DNA of 64,000 nt from Ensifer canadensis (GCF_017488845.2 NZ_CP083370.1:1860001-1924000); one strand, 5' to 3'; counted from the first letter of the stretch, positions 34,506-43,991 are shown. Made by a program: numbers and translations. Notes: generated by a model from the sequence alone, not told the origin.

Positions 34506-36281
34506 TTAGCGCAGCGGCCAGACGGCGATCAGCGCCGGCACACTGACGATGACAATCACCACCGAAAGCGGCAGGCCGAGGCGCGGATAGTCGCTGAACT
34601 TGTAGCCGCCCGGGCCCATGACCAGCGTGTTGCACTGGTGGCCGATCGGGGTCAGGAAATCGCAGCCTGCGCCAATGGCAACCGCCATCAGGAAGGCTTC
34701 GGGGCGGTAGCCAAGCGTGGTCGCGAAACTGGCGGCGATCGGCGCCATGACCAGGACGGTCGCGGCATTGTTGAGGAACGGCGTCACTGCCATGGCGGCG
34801 AGCAGGATCAGCGTCAGCGCCCCGGCCGGCGGCAGGCCCGCGGCAATCGTGCCGAGCCAGCTGGCGATCACGTCGGTGCCCCCTGTCGTGCGCAGCGAAT
34901 CGCTGACCGGGATCAGCGCTGCCAGCATCACCAAAATCGGCCCGTCGACCGACCGGTAGACGTCGCGCAGCGGAATGATGCGGAAGATCACCATGGCAAG
35001 GGCCGCGGCGAAGAAGGCGATCGGGATCGGCACGAGGCCGACGGCCGTCGAGCCCATGGCGGCGGCAAGAACGAGGAGCGGCAGCGTCGCCTTGCGGATG
35101 GTGCCAAGCAGGATCTCGCGCTGCGCCAGCGGCAGGCAGCCGAAGTCCTGCAGGAACGACGGCAGTTCACGGCGCGCGCCCTGCAGCACGACGATATCGC
35201 CGGCCCTTAAGCGAATGTTGCCGAGCCGCTGCTTCAGCCGCTCGCCCTGCCGGCTGACGGCAAGCAGGTTGATGTTGTGGTTGCTGAACAGCGCCAGGCG
35301 CTGCGCGGTCATGCCTTCGAGCGGCGAGCCGCCGCCGATCACAGCCTCGACCGCCTCGATCTCCGCGCCGGTCTTTTCGCTGGATGACGGCGAACGGTCG
35401 CCGGAGATCTTCAGCTTGGCCTGCGAGACGATACGATCGAGCGCATCCGGCCCGCCTTCGAGCAGCAGGATATCGTCGGCCTCGAGCTTGACGTCAGGCA
35501 ATGGCGCCACATGCAGGCCGCGCCGGAACATCGCGGTGACGACGGCACCGCCGTCGGCAATCTTGACGAGTTGGCTCAGCGACTTGCCGATCATGGGCGT
35601 ACCGGCGGCAACCACCGCCTCCGAGGTATAGTCTGTGATCTCGATCGCCGCCTGCACCGAGACATGCTGGCTCGTGCGCTGCGGCACCAGCTTGTAGGCA
35701 AACAGCAGGAAGACGACACCGACGGCAGCAAGCGTGGCGCCGACGGGGGTGAAATCGAACATGGTGAAGCTCTCGCCCGTCAACTCCTGGCGCACGCGCG
35801 AAACGACGATATTGGGCGAGGTTCCGACCTGGGTCATCAGCCCGCCGATCAGCGAGCCGAAGGCCATCGGCATCAGGAACACCGAGGGCTGGACGCCGGA
35901 ACGGCGGGCAAACTGGAACGCCACCGGGATCATGATCGCCAGCGCGCCGATATTCTTGATGAAGGCGGAAAGCACCGTGACCGTGATGACCAGCAGCGCA
36001 AGCTGCGCCCGGACCGAGGAAATGTTCGGCAGAAACCGCTGGATCGCCGCATCCACGACACCGGAGCGCGCCACCCCGGCGCTGACGATAAGGGCGCTAC
36101 CGACGATGATGACGATATCGTCGCTGAAACCATCAAAGGCGTGATCGAAAGGCACGATGCCAACGGCGACCGAAAGCATCAGGGCGGAACAGGCAATCAC
36201 GTCATATCGAAACCGCCCCCAGATGAAGAATGCCATCATGGCGCCGATGACTATAAACGCGAGGGACTGTTCGGCGGTCAT
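34506..36281 (-). CDS. SLC13/DASS-type transporter with TrkA-C domains
   Basis: A 591-residue membrane transporter. N- and C-terminal transmembrane halves flank a cytoplasmic block of two TrkA-C (RCK_C) domains: AGTPMIGKSLSQLVKIADGGAVV...LEADDILLLEGG and LLAVSRQGERLKQRLGNIRLRAGDIVVLQG. The transport signatures are FGSLIGGLMTQVGTSPNIV in the first half and ITPFLNNAATVLVM-like (VTPFLNNAATVLVMAP) in the second. The family moves anions such as sulfate or dicarboxylates with Na+. The start at 36281 removes a 68-residue extension without a ribosome site. Confidence 0.9.
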   Translation of the reverse strand: MTAEQSLAFIVIGAMMAFFIWGRFRYDVIACSALMLSVAVGIVPFDHAFDGFSDDIVIIVGSALIVSAGVARSGVVDAAIQRFLPNISSVRAQLALLVITVTVLSAFIKNIGALAIMIPVAFQFARRSGVQPSVFLMPMAFGSLIGGLMTQVGTSPNIVVSRVRQELTGESFTMFDFTPVGATLAAVGVVFLLFAYKLVPQRTSQHVSVQAAIEITDYTSEAVVAAGTPMIGKSLSQLVKIADGGAVVTAMFRRGLHVAPLPDVKLEADDILLLEGGPDALDRIVSQAKLKISGDRSPSSSEKTGAEIEAVEAVIGGGSPLEGMTAQRLALFSNHNINLLAVSRQGERLKQRLGNIRLRAGDIVVLQGARRELPSFLQDFGCLPLAQREILLGTIRKATLPLLVLAAAMGSTAVGLVPIPIAFFAAALAMVIFRIIPLRDVYRSVDGPILVMLAALIPVSDSLRTTGGTDVIASWLGTIAAGLPPAGALTLILLAAMAVTPFLNNAATVLVMAPIAASFATTLGYRPEAFLMAVAIGAGCDFLTPIGHQCNTLVMGPGGYKFSDYPRLGLPLSVVIVIVSVPALIAVWPLR

Positions 36282-36697
36282 GCAATACCTGGGTTCGGCA
36301 GAAGGACTGGGCGACAGCAGAGCGCGCGACAGGCGCTTGGGGCCTGACGCACAATCCGACGGGAAGTTCACCCAAGGACTACCGCATGTTTCGCCAAATC
36401 GGAATTCGCCGCAGCGACAAATCTGGGTATGAGCGCGAAACGCATCGGGTTGGCGCGGCGAACTCGCAACCTGCCCTCTTCCCACAGCTGACGGTGGAAG
36501 GCTTGTACCAATGGGCCAGCGTGGCCATCAACGGCGAAGCTGTGGGCAAGCTGCATGTTGCCGCCGGGCCGTTCGGAAGACGGAAGGTCCTGCCCAGCAA
36601 ACACGGCCGGGAGATCCCTCTCCCGCCCCTCAGACTGATGACAAAGTCATCCATATGACCTGTTCGACATTCGGGCGCCTTCACGGCGCTCAAAGCA
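36282..36697. other. Intergenic region, no gene seen
   Basis: About 415 bp between the SLC13 transporter start and a RIME-like repeat. Open frames exist on both strands, but none has a convincing ribosome site or family pattern. Confidence 0.4.
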
Positions 36698-36812
36698 CCC
36701 TCATTCCTGTGCCCGTCACAGGAATCCAGTCAGCCCAAGTCCTTGGGCTGAAAGGTCTTTCGACCTGACAGACGTCAGCTCGCTGGATTCCGGCACAGGG
36801 CCGGAATGAGGG
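36698..36812. repeat. RIME-like palindromic repeat, copy 2
   Basis: The best-preserved copy. Ends TCATTCCTGTG and CGGCACAGGGCCGGAATGAG are near-complementary, and the central AGCCCAAGTCCTTGGGCT palindrome is intact. Confidence 0.85.
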
Positions 36813-36863
36813 AGAACTGGGTGAGCCTCCCGTTAGACAGGATTCTCTGGGGTATGTCGGCAA

Positions 36864-36972
36864 TCTAGAGCATGTCGTGCAAAAGTGCGCAGCGGCTTTG
36901 TGATGACGACATGCGCAAAAACAAGAGCTTAAAGGGCAGCAAGCGAATCCTGGAGATCGCGACGCGCTTTAG
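36864..36972. repeat. Dispersed palindromic repeat R4, copy 2
   Basis: The same sequence as 8402-8508 in the opposite orientation: TAGAGCATGTCGTGCAAAAG, GACGACATGCGCAAAAACAA, ending GCGACGCGCTTTAGAG. It lies directly beside the RIME-like copy. Confidence 0.75.
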
Positions 36973-37037
36973 AGCCGGGAGATCCCTCTCCCGGCCCTGT
37001 GTTGGTCGATTGTTGCTGTGTCGTTCGTCGCCGACGA

Positions 37038-37802
37038 TCAGTTGGCGGTTTCCGCCGCCTTCTCGATGAGATCGGCGACCGCCTTCGGATTGGAGACATA
37101 GACGGCGTGGCTGCCGGGCACTTCGACGACGGTTGAGCCGGCGCGTTTGGCCATCATCTGCTGGGCAGCCGGCGGGATCATGCGATCTTCACCCGCAACC
37201 AGATAGTAGCTCGGCTTGGTCTTCCAAGCAGGCTCGGTGACGGCGCCGGCCAGCGCTTCGACGCCCCACGGAACCTGGGAGTCTGCCATGAAGGCGGCCG
37301 TCTCGGCATCGACGTCAGCAGCAAACGATGCGGCGAACTTTGCCTTGTCGAGGAACAGGAAGCCATCGACCGGCGGCAGGATTGGCGGCACCGGCGCGCC
37401 GGCCGGCGGGTTGGCAATCAAGGACGAGACCGACTCGCCCTTATCCGGGGCGAACGCGGCGATGTAGACGACCGACTGCACCTTCTCATGGGTGCCGGCT
37501 TCGCTGATGACGACGCCGCCATAGGAATGCCCGACCAGCACCACCGATCCATCAGCCTTGTCGATCGCCTGCCTTGTGGCAGCGACGTCGGCGGCAAGCG
37601 AGGTCGTCGGGTTCTGGACGATGCTGACGGTGTAGCCGTCCTTCTTCAGGATGTCGTAGACACCCTTCCAGCCGGCGCCATCGACGAAACCGCCATGGAC
37701 GAGAACGACGTTCTTTGCGCCTGCATCAGCGGCAAACGCGGTGGTGCCGGTGGCGGCCAGGGTGAGCGAGGCGGCGGCGGCAAGCAGAGATGTCTTCAAC
37801 AT
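37038..37802 (-). CDS. Exported alpha/beta hydrolase
   Basis: A 254-residue alpha/beta hydrolase with a signal peptide (MLKTSLLAAAASLTLAATGTTAFA). It has the oxyanion region LVHGGFVDGAGW, nucleophile GHSYGG, the acid region LVAGEDRMIPP and the His in VPGSHAVYVS. The sequence resembles the periplasmic 'alpha/beta hydrolase, pyrethroid esterase-like' group of rhizobia. It is divergent from a MarR regulator with palindromes between. Confidence 0.9.
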   Translation of the reverse strand: MLKTSLLAAAASLTLAATGTTAFAADAGAKNVVLVHGGFVDGAGWKGVYDILKKDGYTVSIVQNPTTSLAADVAATRQAIDKADGSVVLVGHSYGGVVISEAGTHEKVQSVVYIAAFAPDKGESVSSLIANPPAGAPVPPILPPVDGFLFLDKAKFAASFAADVDAETAAFMADSQVPWGVEALAGAVTEPAWKTKPSYYLVAGEDRMIPPAAQQMMAKRAGSTVVEVPGSHAVYVSNPKAVADLIEKAAETAN

Positions 37803-37826
37803 TTGCGCAACTCCTTAATTTGTTAG

Positions 37827-37903
37827 CGCGATAGTTGTTATCGCGGTAATCATTAGATATGCCTTACGCGATCACCTGTCCAGCATTTTATTATCGCAAT
37901 AAT
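37827..37903. promoter_or_regulatory. Two candidate MarR/OhrR operators
   Basis: CGCGATA GTTGT TATCGCG (37827-37845) is a perfect 7-bp inverted repeat. ATTAT CGCA ATAAT (37890-37903) is a second one with the same TTATCGC word. Both lie between the hydrolase and the MarR gene. Confidence 0.6.
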
Positions 37904-37956
37904 GGTTTTCGTGCTAAGCTCATGAAAAGCCACGGACTTAAATATTGGAGACGACC

Positions 37957-38400
37957 ATGACCGAACCCGCACCGCTTCCGCTCGACAGCCAGCTCTGCTT
38001 CTCGATCTACTCGGCAGCGATCGCCATCAATCGCGCCTACAAGCCGATGCTGGACGCGCTCGGCGTCACCTACACGCAGTATCTGGCCGTCAGTACACTG
38101 TGGGAACAGGACGGCTTGAGCATATCGGCGATTGCCGATCGGCTCGGCCTGGAACCGAGCACCATCACCCCGGCAGTCAAGCGGCTCGAGGCGGCCGGTT
38201 TCCTTTCAAGACGCAGAAGCACCGTCGACGAACGGCTGGTCGAGGTTTTCCTGACAGAGAAGGGCAAGGAGCTTCACCCCAAGACCGCATGCCTCACCGA
38301 CACGCTGCTGCGTCGTTCCGGATTTACCGTGCCCGAGATGATCGATCTCAACGAAAAGGTCCAGATGCTGCGCGACGGCCTCACCCGCGAAGAAGCGTAG
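37957..38400 (+). CDS. MarR family regulator, OhrR-like
   Basis: A 147-residue MarR protein. The N-terminus LDSQLCFSIYSAAIAINRAY matches the OhrR subgroup, including the peroxide-sensing Cys position. Next comes VTYTQYLAVSTLWEQDGLSI, the recognition helix region LEPSTITPAVKRLEAAGFLSR and the wing RRRSTVDERLVEVFLT. ATG at 37957 with GGAG upstream is preferred to TTG at 37945. No ohr gene is adjacent; the divergent exported hydrolase is the likely target, a departure from the usual ohr-ohrR pairing. Confidence 0.88.
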   Translation: MTEPAPLPLDSQLCFSIYSAAIAINRAYKPMLDALGVTYTQYLAVSTLWEQDGLSISAIADRLGLEPSTITPAVKRLEAAGFLSRRRSTVDERLVEVFLTEKGKELHPKTACLTDTLLRRSGFTVPEMIDLNEKVQMLRDGLTREEA

Positions 38401-38402
38401 AA

Positions 38403-38459
38403 ACATGCAGCAATTCAAAGTGCTACAGCGAGCTTTGCGCGTCTAATGAGACACGCGGC
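38403..38459. repeat. ABC-like repeat fragment
   Basis: ACATGCAGCAATTCAAAG, CTACAGCG and GCGCGTCTAATGAGACACGC: a truncated reverse-oriented copy abutting the MarR stop codon. Confidence 0.75.
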
Positions 38460-38649
38460 CACCGAGGGTCCTGTCGCCATCGGCAATCGCCGCACGGAAA
38501 CTTGGAAATTTCCGTTGAAGCGCTACACTTTAGAGAAAGGTGCTGGATTATCGCCCGCAGGCGCCAAAGTAAGTCGTAACGCCCTGGAAGTTGCGCATGG
38601 CGTCGGGCAGAACTCCGATCCGCCTTCTGCATAGTCGAGGACCATCGAT

Positions 38650-38943
38650 ATGAAACATGCTCTTGCCGCCCTTTCCGTCGTCCTCCTTCTCAGTGGTTGC
38701 ACCACTGGTGTTCAGACCTACGGCTACTCGCCGAACCTTCAGCCGATCCCCGGCAGCATCACCTATGGCGGCCAGCCTCGCACCAAGTTGAAGAAGGCGC
38801 CGGTCGGCAGTATCGTGCCGCACCAGTTCTTCGACCAATTCGGCCGTCAGGTCTTTGAGACCTACGTGATCGAACCGGATCGCTCGCTGCGCCTCGTCAG
38901 CCGCCGCTGGAGGAGCCTCGACGTCTTCGGTGACTTCGACTGA
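38650..38943 (+). CDS. Small lipoprotein
   Basis: A 97-residue protein with a lipoprotein signal (MKHALAALSVVLLLSGC, lipobox LLSGC). The mature part is short, with PNLQPIPGSITYGGQPRTKL and HQFFDQFGRQVFETYVI. It resembles small rhizobial lipoproteins of unknown role. Likely in the outer or inner membrane leaflet facing the periplasm. Confidence 0.8.
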   Translation: MKHALAALSVVLLLSGCTTGVQTYGYSPNLQPIPGSITYGGQPRTKLKKAPVGSIVPHQFFDQFGRQVFETYVIEPDRSLRLVSRRWRSLDVFGDFD

Positions 38944-39000
38944 TTGCGGGGCCTACCTTGCGGCAATTGAGCTTGCCGAGGCGATCGGCTGCCTCGCCTC

Positions 39001-39897
39001 TTACTGGCTTCCGCCGTTGAACTGCTGCAGTACCCAATCCCTCAGCACCTGCGTTGCCGGCCGCTCGGCAGCCCGCGGACTATAGACCAGATCGTAGCGG
39101 TAGCTTTCGAGCGACAGTGCAAACGGCTGGACGAGTATGCCGGAGGCAAGTTCCTCGGCAACCAGGGTCAGGCTCAAGAGACCGATGCCCTGCCCGGCCA
39201 CGACCGATTGCACCGCATGGATCTCGTCGGTGAAGGAGAGGCCGCCAGCCGGGTCGATATCGGTGACGCCTGCGTGCCTCAGCCATTGCCGCCAGACCGG
39301 CGCCCGCTCGTCGTCGCGCCGCGCCGGCCCCCAATCGAAGTGAATGAGTGTCGCCTCTCGCAGCGCATCGAGGGACATCGGCGCCAACCGCGGCGCACAG
39401 ACCGGCGCGAAACGATCGGCGAAAAGCGGCTCGGAAAGCAGGCCGGGATACTGCCCGTCGCCATAGCGGATGGCCGCGTCGGCATCGGCATCCAGATCCA
39501 CCGTCCTGTTCGAGGCGTCGAGGCGCAGGTTCCAGTCCGGATGAGCGTCGCGAAAGCTGCCGGCGAGCGGTGCCAGCCGCTTGGCGACGAAGGCGACGGT
39601 TGAGGTGAGCCGCGCCACCTTGGTGTCACGGCTGCGGCGCAGTTCGCCGATCGCCTGCTCGAAGCGGTCGAGCCCATCGCGTAGCACCGGAAACAGCGTC
39701 TGCCCAGCCGGCGTCAGCCGCACCTGGCGCGTGCCGCGCTCGAACAGCTTCAGCTCCAGCAGATCTTCAAGCTGGCGGATCTGATGGCTGACGGCCGTCG
39801 CCGACACGTTCAGCTCGTCGGCCGCCTGCTTGAAGCTCAAGCGGCGGGCGGCCGCTTCGAAAACCCGCAATGCGCCGAGCGGCGGCAATTTTCTCAT
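39001..39897 (-). CDS. LysR family regulator, GcvA-like
   Basis: A 298-residue LysR protein of the GcvA subgroup: LPPLGALRVFEAAARRLSF, KQAADELNVSATAVSHQIRQ, LFERGTRQVRLTPAGQ, and an effector domain with AAIRYGDGQYPGL. It is divergent from the RidA/Old Yellow Enzyme operon across a 139-bp gap, where TTGAATTCA and GAGTTGAACTCAA words could be its sites. It probably regulates that operon. Confidence 0.92.
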   Translation of the reverse strand: MRKLPPLGALRVFEAAARRLSFKQAADELNVSATAVSHQIRQLEDLLELKLFERGTRQVRLTPAGQTLFPVLRDGLDRFEQAIGELRRSRDTKVARLTSTVAFVAKRLAPLAGSFRDAHPDWNLRLDASNRTVDLDADADAAIRYGDGQYPGLLSEPLFADRFAPVCAPRLAPMSLDALREATLIHFDWGPARRDDERAPVWRQWLRHAGVTDIDPAGGLSFTDEIHAVQSVVAGQGIGLLSLTLVAEELASGILVQPFALSLESYRYDLVYSPRAAERPATQVLRDWVLQQFNGGSQ

Positions 39898-40036
39898 GAC
39901 GGCAACAAATGACTTGAATTCATCTGTCGGCTGAAAAATGGTCTTTTGTCAGCCGGGCGAAGCCTCATCATATTGAGTTCAGCAGCCAAGGCAACGCCGC
40001 CAAGCTGAGTTGAACTCAAGCATAGAGGGATTCCCC

Positions 40037-40429
40037 GTGTTTCTCGAACAGGTCATCACCAAGCCCGATCCTTACGCGCCATTCCTGCTTTCGCAGGCGA
40101 TCAAGGCCAACGGTTTCGTCTTCGTCTCCGGCCAGGCCGCAATCGGCGACGATGGCGAAATCGTCGGTGAGAACGATTTCGACCGTCAGGCCGAGCAGGC
40201 CTTCCGCAATCTCGACCGCGTCCTGACTGCTGCCGGCTCCAGCCTTTCCAAGGTCGTGAAGGTAACGATCTTCCTGCGCTCGATGGAAAACTTCGGGAAG
40301 ATCGTCGAGCTGCGCCGCAAATGGTTCTCGGCACCCTATCCCGCCGACAGCATCATCGAGGTCTCCTCGCTCTATTCGCCGAAGGCGATGATCGAGATCG
40401 AGGCGATTGCGCTGACCGAGGATCGTTGA
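40037..40429 (+). CDS. RidA family protein
   Basis: A 130-residue RidA (YjgF/YER057c/UK114) protein, a trimeric enamine/imine deaminase family. It has FLLSQAIKANGFVFVSGQAAIG, DFDRQAEQAFRNLDRVLTAAG, and the Arg-containing VVKVTIFLRSMENFG. The C-terminal MIEIEAIAL is typical. GTG at 40037 is chosen as start, with AGAGGGA nearby; an upstream in-frame TTG at 40010 has no ribosome site. It is translationally linked to the flavin oxidoreductase (1-bp gap). Confidence 0.9.
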   Translation: MFLEQVITKPDPYAPFLLSQAIKANGFVFVSGQAAIGDDGEIVGENDFDRQAEQAFRNLDRVLTAAGSSLSKVVKVTIFLRSMENFGKIVELRRKWFSAPYPADSIIEVSSLYSPKAMIEIEAIALTEDR

Positions 40430-40430
40430 G

Positions 40431-41543
40431 ATGAACGCGCACAGCACGGTCGCCTCGCCGATCCTGACCGGAACGACGCTCAAAGGGCTGGCCTTCGGCA
40501 ACCGGCTTTCCGTCGCGCCGATGACCCGCATCAGCGCCACTGCCGAGGGCGTACCGACCGAAAGGATGGCGCACTACTACCGGCGCTTCGCAAAGGGCGG
40601 CTTCAGCCTCCTGACAACTGAAGGCATCTATCCCGACAAGGCCTATGCGCAAACCTATAGGGACCAACCGGGACTTGCCGACCGGAAACAGGCGGAAGGC
40701 TGGAAGGCGGTCGTCGATGCGGTGCACGCCGCGGGCGGCCGCATCTTTGCCCAGCTTATGCATGGCGGTGCGCTCGCCCAGGGCAATCGCTTCCGCAGCG
40801 ACACAGTCGGACCCTCGGCACTGCAGCCGAGAGGCAAACAGATGGTCTCCTACCACGGTGAGGGTCTCTATGCCGAGCCGCGGGAGATGGATGGGACGGA
40901 GATTGCCGAAGCGATATCAGGCTTTGCGCAAGCCGCCAGGCTTTCCATCGATGTCGCCGGTTTCGACGGCATCGAGATCCATGGCGCCAACGGCTATCTG
41001 CTCGACCAGTTCTTCACCGATTACACCAACCGGCGGCAGGATCGCTGGGGCGGCGACATCGGCAAGCGGTTGGGCCTGAGCCTCGCAGTGCTGGACGCGG
41101 TTCGCAGCGCCGTCGGCGATAAGGTGCCCGTCGGCATCCGCCTGTCCCAGGGCAAGGTCAACGACCCCTTACATAAATGGGCGGAGGGCGAAGAAGGTGC
41201 TGCCATCGTTTTCAAGGCGCTGGCCACCAGTCCCGCCGACTTCGTACACGTGACTGAGTTCGAAGCCTGGCAACCGGCCTTTGCTTCCGGCGGCAGATCG
41301 CTGGTCTCCCTTGCCCGCCAGCATGCGCCCGATCTGTTCGTCATTGCCAATGGCGGTCTGCACGATATCGCCCGCGCCGAGCAGGTGCTGCAGGCCGGCG
41401 CCGATATGATCGCGCTCGGTCGCGGCGCGCTCGCCAATCCCGATTGGCCGCGCATCGCCACTGAGAAGCGCGAGGCCCGCCCGCTGAAGCTGGAAATGCT
41501 GTCGCCGATCAGCGACATCAAGGACAGCGAGCTTCAGCTTTGA
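40431..41543 (+). CDS. Old Yellow Enzyme-type NADH:flavin oxidoreductase
   Basis: A 370-residue FMN-dependent ene-reductase, a TIM barrel. Motifs include RLSVAPMTRISA, GRIFAQLMHGGA, the substrate-binding HGANGYLLDQF, TDYTNRRQDRWGG, and the phosphate loop LGRGALANPDWP. It reduces activated C=C bonds with NAD(P)H. Second gene of a RidA operon; RidA would deal with reactive enamine/imine products, and the divergent LysR is the likely regulator. Confidence 0.93.
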   Translation: MNAHSTVASPILTGTTLKGLAFGNRLSVAPMTRISATAEGVPTERMAHYYRRFAKGGFSLLTTEGIYPDKAYAQTYRDQPGLADRKQAEGWKAVVDAVHAAGGRIFAQLMHGGALAQGNRFRSDTVGPSALQPRGKQMVSYHGEGLYAEPREMDGTEIAEAISGFAQAARLSIDVAGFDGIEIHGANGYLLDQFFTDYTNRRQDRWGGDIGKRLGLSLAVLDAVRSAVGDKVPVGIRLSQGKVNDPLHKWAEGEEGAAIVFKALATSPADFVHVTEFEAWQPAFASGGRSLVSLARQHAPDLFVIANGGLHDIARAEQVLQAGADMIALGRGALANPDWPRIATEKREARPLKLEMLSPISDIKDSELQL

Positions 41544-41553
41544 GCCAAGAGAG

Positions 41554-41578
41554 GCGGCGCCACAACAAGGCGCCGCCC
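41554..41578. terminator. GC-rich hairpin after the OYE gene
   Basis: GGCGGCGCC, loop ACAACAA, GGCGCCGCC: a perfect 9-bp stem ten bases after the stop codon. There is no T-run, so it may be a weak or Rho-assisted terminator. Confidence 0.55.
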
Positions 41579-41626
41579 TGGCCTGGCAGCTGACAGGCCT
41601 GCTTTGAGCGTAGGAACATCCCCAGT

Positions 41627-41766
41627 CCCTCATTCCGGCCTTGTGCCGGAATCCAGCGACCCGACGTCTGTCGAGTCAAAAGACCCTTCAGCCCAAAGAC
41701 TTGGGCTGGTCCCGCAGTTCCTACGGAACTGCGCGAGATCTCTGTGACAAGCACAGAGATGAGGAC
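41627..41766. repeat. RIME-like palindromic repeat, copy 3 (inverted, extended)
   Basis: Inverted relative to copies 1 and 2, with the same ATCCAGCGACCCGACGTCTG and CAGCCCAAAGACTTGGGCTG core. An additional palindrome, GCAGTTCCTACGGAACTGC, is inserted before the end, making this copy about 25 bp longer. Confidence 0.8.
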
Positions 41767-41843
41767 GGTTTAGGCATTGCCATGGCAAGAACCCCTGATC
41801 CAACGTTGGCCATTGCGCCTGGTGGCGACAGCGGCCTCGCCCC

Positions 41844-42788
41844 CTACGCGCCCGCGACGAAGCGATACGCGGCACCGTTCCGTTCGGCCCGCCCGATGCC
41901 GGGATAGCCCCAGTGGTAGCCGAGCAGCGTCAGCTTTTCCGTTGCTGCCCGGTCGATCAGCGTCTTGCGGGTTTTCAGCGCCTGCTCCGGATCGGTATCG
42001 AAACCGAAGTGCCAGTCCGGGTGCTCGAAGAAGACAATATTGCTGGTTGCCGCATCGCCTGAGATGACGAGCCCGTTGTCGCCGGCAAGTTCCAGCGAGA
42101 TATGGCCCGGCGTGTGGCCGCGCGTGTCGAGCACCTGCATGCCGGTCACGATCTCGTCGCCCGGCTTGACCAGCGTCAGGCGCTCCTTGACCGCGAAAAG
42201 ATCGCGCTGCGCACCGCGGGCAAAGCCGTGCAGCGCCTTCGGCATGACCTTCTCGTAGTCGGGGTTCGTCCAGAATGCCCATTCGCGCTCCGAGACGAAA
42301 TATTGCGCATTCGGAAAGGTGAGCTTGCCGTCTGCCCCGACCGTGCCGCCGGCATGATCCGGGTGGGCATGGGTAAAGACCACCTTGGTCACATCCGCCG
42401 GATTAATACCTGCAGTCGCCAGATTGGCCGCAAGCTTGCCGGCACTCGCCTGGAAATTGCCGCCCGATCCGTTGTCGACGACGATCAGGTCCCTGCCGGT
42501 GCGGATGAACGGGATGTTGGTGTGGAAGGGTGCGCCCTCAGGCGTGCCGCCGAGCCGGCGCATGATTCCGTCGCGCTCCTCCGGCGCCGCATCCGGTAGC
42601 ACGATGCTGACCGGCAGCGTCAGGAAGCCGTCGCTGACGACGGCGATATCGAAAGCCCCATGGGTGAAGCGGTGGGTGTCTGCGGCGTAAACGCCCTTCG
42701 GCAGCAGCGGCAATACAGCGCCCGCTACGGAGCCGGCGAGAAAGGAACGGCGGTTGAGGCCGGAGGTTTTGTCGTCTGTGCAGGTCAT
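41844..42788 (-). CDS. Tat-exported MBL-fold metallo-hydrolase
   Basis: A 314-residue metallo-beta-lactamase-fold enzyme with a twin-arginine signal (LNRRSFLAGSVAGAVLPLLP). The metal site is THAHPDHAGG, with other ligands in RGHTPGHIS and the Asp in ISGDAATSN. It resembles periplasmic quorum-quenching lactonase-like and MBL hydrolases. The ATG at 42788 has AGAAGGAA upstream. The haloperoxidase-like gene lies just upstream on the same strand (about 77 bp), also Tat-exported, so the two may act together in the periplasm. Confidence 0.9.
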   Translation of the reverse strand: MTCTDDKTSGLNRRSFLAGSVAGAVLPLLPKGVYAADTHRFTHGAFDIAVVSDGFLTLPVSIVLPDAAPEERDGIMRRLGGTPEGAPFHTNIPFIRTGRDLIVVDNGSGGNFQASAGKLAANLATAGINPADVTKVVFTHAHPDHAGGTVGADGKLTFPNAQYFVSEREWAFWTNPDYEKVMPKALHGFARGAQRDLFAVKERLTLVKPGDEIVTGMQVLDTRGHTPGHISLELAGDNGLVISGDAATSNIVFFEHPDWHFGFDTDPEQALKTRKTLIDRAATEKLTLLGYHWGYPGIGRAERNGAAYRFVAGA

Positions 42789-42864
42789 GGATCGGTTCCT
42801 TCTGTTTTGAGCGAGAGCAACCGGCCGGCAGCGCGTTTCCGCGGCACCGGCCGGGGGCCGAGGG

Positions 42865-43872
42865 TCAAGACCGTGCAAATTCGAGCAGGTCAGCGTTGAG
42901 CTGGTCCTTGTGGGTGTCGGTGATGCCGTGCGGCGCGCCGGGATAAACCTTCAGGGTGGCGCTCGGCACCAGCTGCTTCGAAGCGCGGGCGGCCGCATCG
43001 ATCGGCACGATCTGGTCGTCGTCGCCATGGATGATCAGCGTCGGCACGTCGAACTTCTTCAGGTCCTCGGTAAAGTCGGTCTGCGAGAAGGCGACGATCG
43101 AGTCATAGGTGTTCTTGTGCCCGCCCATCATGCCCTGCAGCCAGAAGCTGTCGATCATGCCCTGCGAAGCCACGGCACCCGGCCGGTTGAAGCCGAAGAA
43201 CGGACCCGAGGCGATATCGCGATAGAGCTTGGAGCGATCCTTCAGGCTTGCCGCCTGCAACCCGTCGAACACCTCCTTCGGCAGCCCTCCGGGATTGCTG
43301 TCGGTCTTGACCATCAGCGGCGGCACCGCCGAGATCAATCCGGCCTTGGCGATACGGCTTGTTCCGTGACGGCCGATATAGCGGGTGATTTCGCCACCGC
43401 CGGTGGAGAACCCGGCGAGGAATATGTCCTTCAGATCAAGCGCATTGATCAGGTCGGCAAGATCGTCGGCATAGTGATCCATGTCGTTGCCGTCCCAGGG
43501 CTGAGAGGAGCGGCCATGGCCGCGCCGGTCATGGGTGATGACGCGGAAGCCGTTACTGGCGAGGTGGAAGGCCTGCGCCTCCCAGCTGTCCGATGACAAT
43601 GGCCAGCCGTGGCTGAGCACGACCACCGGGCTCTCCTTTGAGCCCCAGTCCTTGTAGTAGATCTCGACGCCATCGCGGGTGATGATGCGGCTGCCCATGG
43701 TCGTTACTCCCAATGTGTCGGATGTGGTGCTTGATGCGGTTTCGGCTTTCGCCGGGCGAATGACGGCTGGAACGGCGGCGGCTGTGGCCGCGGCGCCAAA
43801 GGCAGCCGAAAGAACTGTGCGGCGCGAAAGGCCAGTGGAGACTGCTGTGGAAACTGCTTCTGCTTCAATCAT
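42865..43872 (-). CDS. Tat-exported alpha/beta hydrolase (non-heme haloperoxidase type)
   Basis: A 335-residue alpha/beta hydrolase. It starts with a Tat signal ([20 protein letters not shown]). The mature part has the chloroperoxidase/esterase pattern: [28 protein letters not shown], nucleophile GFSTGGGE, acid [10 protein letters not shown] and His in [13 protein letters not shown] is about 8 bases before the ATG at 43872. It is divergent from a GlxA-type regulator, its likely controller. Confidence 0.92.
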   Translation of the reverse strand: MIEAEAVSTAVSTGLSRRTVLSAAFGAAATAAAVPAVIRPAKAETASSTTSDTLGVTTMGSRIITRDGVEIYYKDWGSKESPVVVLSHGWPLSSDSWEAQAFHLASNGFRVITHDRRGHGRSSQPWDGNDMDHYADDLADLINALDLKDIFLAGFSTGGGEITRYIGRHGTSRIAKAGLISAVPPLMVKTDSNPGGLPKEVFDGLQAASLKDRSKLYRDIASGPFFGFNRPGAVASQGMIDSFWLQGMMGGHKNTYDSIVAFSQTDFTEDLKKFDVPTLIIHGDDDQIVPIDAAARASKQLVPSATLKVYPGAPHGITDTHKDQLNADLLEFARS

Positions 43873-43991
43873 TGTCCTGCCCTCTTCCATCTCGGTTGAC
43901 CGGCGATCTCCGTTCCGGAGCGCTGGTTGAATTGATAGAATGACCGGCCTACCCTCTCGACCGGCAAAGCTGACAACGATGGGGGGCAGAA

